From NCBI GenBank assembly GCA_913778505.1, contig CAJYWD010000032.1, forward strand, positions 1 to 64,000: a stretch of DNA of 64,000 bases, read 5' to 3'. Both the position numbers and the translations under genes were made by a program. The DNA is from an uncultured Chryseobacterium sp. GTDB lineage: Bacteria > Bacteroidota > Bacteroidia > Flavobacteriales > Weeksellaceae. Positions 63,037 to 64,000 of this stretch are shown in pieces. Numbering within the stretch: position 1 is the first letter of the stretch; the number at the start of each line of letters is the position of its first letter. Under the pieces are notes generated by a model. It had not been told where the DNA came from and searched no databases. It saw nothing but the letters and a program-made list of their open reading frames with translations.

Positions 63037-64000
63037 ATGTTCAGAAAAATTCAGATTTTCTTAGTTGCAGTGCTTGCAATGGGAAATGCAGATGCTCAAA
63101 AAACAAAATTAAATTCAGGAGAAAGACCAAAATTAGTCGTAGGACTAGTTGTGGACCAGATGCGTTGGGACTATCTTTACCGTTTCGAAAAGAAATTCGG
63201 GAAAGGCGGTTTCGAGCGTCTTCTGCGAGATGGTTACTCTTTTAATAATGTCCATATTCCCTATATTCCGACCGTAACGGCGATCGGTCATACTTCTATT
63301 TATACAGGTTCGGTGCCTTCCATTCACGGCATTGCCGGAAACGACTGGACAGACAGAGCTACAGGAAAAAACGTGTACTGCACGCAGGATGACGATGTGC
63401 AGCCCGTAGGAACTACCGATAAAAAGAACGGCAGTCATTCTCCAAAAAATCTGTGGTCCACCACAGTGACCGATCAGCTGAGAATCGCCAGTAATTTCCG
63501 GTCGAAGGTGGTCGGTGTCTCTTTGAAAGACCGCGCTTCCATTCTGCCGGCTGGTCACAATCCTACAGGCGCATTTTGGTTTGATGATACCACAGGGAAA
63601 TTCATCACCAGCTCTTATTATATGAATGCGCTGCCACAGTGGGTGAACGATTTCAATGCGCAAAAAGTTCCGGAAAAACTCTTGGCCAGCGGATGGCAGA
63701 CCATACTGCCTATCTCGGAATATACGGAAAGCACGGCAGATAACGTGGCTTGGGAAAAGCCGGTCGGCAATGCCACAGAACCGGTATTCCCTTACAATAA
63801 TCTTCTGGCAGATTACACCGAGAAGAAAGGTGTCATCAGAACAACGCCTTTCGGAAATACTTTGACTCTGAAATTTGCAGAAGCCGCTTTGGATAATTAT
63901 CAGCTCGGAAAAGGAAATGAAACCGATTTTCTGGCAATCAACCTGGCTTCTACCGATTACGTAGGGCATTCTTACGGACCCAATTCCATTGAGGTGGAGG
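63037..64000 (+). CDS. pafA: PafA-type alkaline phosphatase (3' partial)
   Basis: The frame is open from ATG 63037 to the window end (321 codons visible). Signal peptide MFRKIQIFLVAVLAMGNADAQ leads to a periplasmic phosphatase. Metal-binding Asp40 is in VVDQMRWDYLYRF, and the nucleophile Thr79 is in IPTVTAIGHTSIYTGS. Asn102 and the Lys164/Arg166 pair (SLKDRAS) match the substrate-binding residues known from Elizabethkingia meningoseptica PafA, and the second metal site is visible at STDYVGHSYGP. PafA hydrolyses phosphate monoesters and is phosphate-irrepressible in the type species. The C-terminal third lies outside the window. Confidence 0.93.
   Translation, partial: MFRKIQIFLVAVLAMGNADAQKTKLNSGERPKLVVGLVVDQMRWDYLYRFEKKFGKGGFERLLRDGYSFNNVHIPYIPTVTAIGHTSIYTGSVPSIHGIAGNDWTDRATGKNVYCTQDDDVQPVGTTDKKNGSHSPKNLWSTTVTDQLRIASNFRSKVVGVSLKDRASILPAGHNPTGAFWFDDTTGKFITSSYYMNALPQWVNDFNAQKVPEKLLASGWQTILPISEYTESTADNVAWEKPVGNATEPVFPYNNLLADYTEKKGVIRTTPFGNTLTLKFAEAALDNYQLGKGNETDFLAINLASTDYVGHSYGPNSIEVE

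Overview
The window reads as one piece of a Flavobacteriia chromosome, most likely Weeksellaceae (Chryseobacterium, Kaistella or Elizabethkingia type). The grounds are low GC, an LpxC-FabZ fusion, TAnnTTTG-type -7 promoter motifs with almost no Shine-Dalgarno sequences, a PafA-type alkaline phosphatase, type IX-style surface and outer-membrane proteins, and many short hairpin repeats between genes. I see no rRNA, tRNA, CRISPR, prophage or transposase gene. Most of the content is housekeeping, with small accessory insertions.

Layout. 1-5160: a GH13 maltodextrin hydrolase cut by the window edge, a KilA-N protein, DinB, an NTF2-like secreted protein and an SLC45-type sugar permease. 5160-16180: branched-chain amino acid biosynthesis, ilvE-ilvD-ilvB-(broken four-helix-bundle gene)-ilvN-ilvC, then a tandem ABC ATPase and ilvA. 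The leader ahead of ilvE encodes an 18-residue Ile/Val/Leu-rich peptide followed by mutually exclusive antiterminator and terminator hairpins, which is a complete classical attenuator. 16268-24732: pirin, purD, a methyltransferase, guaA, a small membrane gene with an internal stop codon, a membrane FMN glutamate-synthase-like protein and an M1 peptidase. 25102-31974: dusB, a cytochrome c lipoprotein, a PF10091/GH144-type glycosidase, rlmF and lysS. 32510-41987: gltB-gltD, an unrecognised secreted protein, gyrB.

42087-45702: a DUF3298 lipoprotein, a DUF6526-like membrane protein, a lipid kinase, a VapBC toxin-antitoxin pair and an unrecognised membrane/coiled-coil protein. The last 61 bp of the lipid kinase gene are repeated on the far side of vapBC with only two synonymous differences, so this looks like an insertion hot spot at a gene 3' end. 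45800-53913: an HD phosphohydrolase and the lipid A group lpxD, lpxC-fabZ, lpxA, then efp, a second lpxD-like gene, sucD and a beta-barrel protein. 53952-59448: recA, the glycolytic pair pfkA-gapA, mdh and a thioredoxin-reductase-like flavoprotein. 59564-64000: a Fur-family regulator, DUF4256, a TonB-receptor-like barrel and the start of pafA.

How the parts work together: the ilv genes form a near-complete Ile/Val pathway that appears to be controlled by translation of its own leader. gltB/gltD supply the glutamate used by IlvE. The lpx genes build lipid A for the outer membrane into which the barrel proteins insert. pfkA, gapA, mdh and sucD serve central carbon flow. Between genes lie several repeat families, including six copies of a hairpin element with oligo-T/oligo-A arms and a composite repeat block present twice in the same order.
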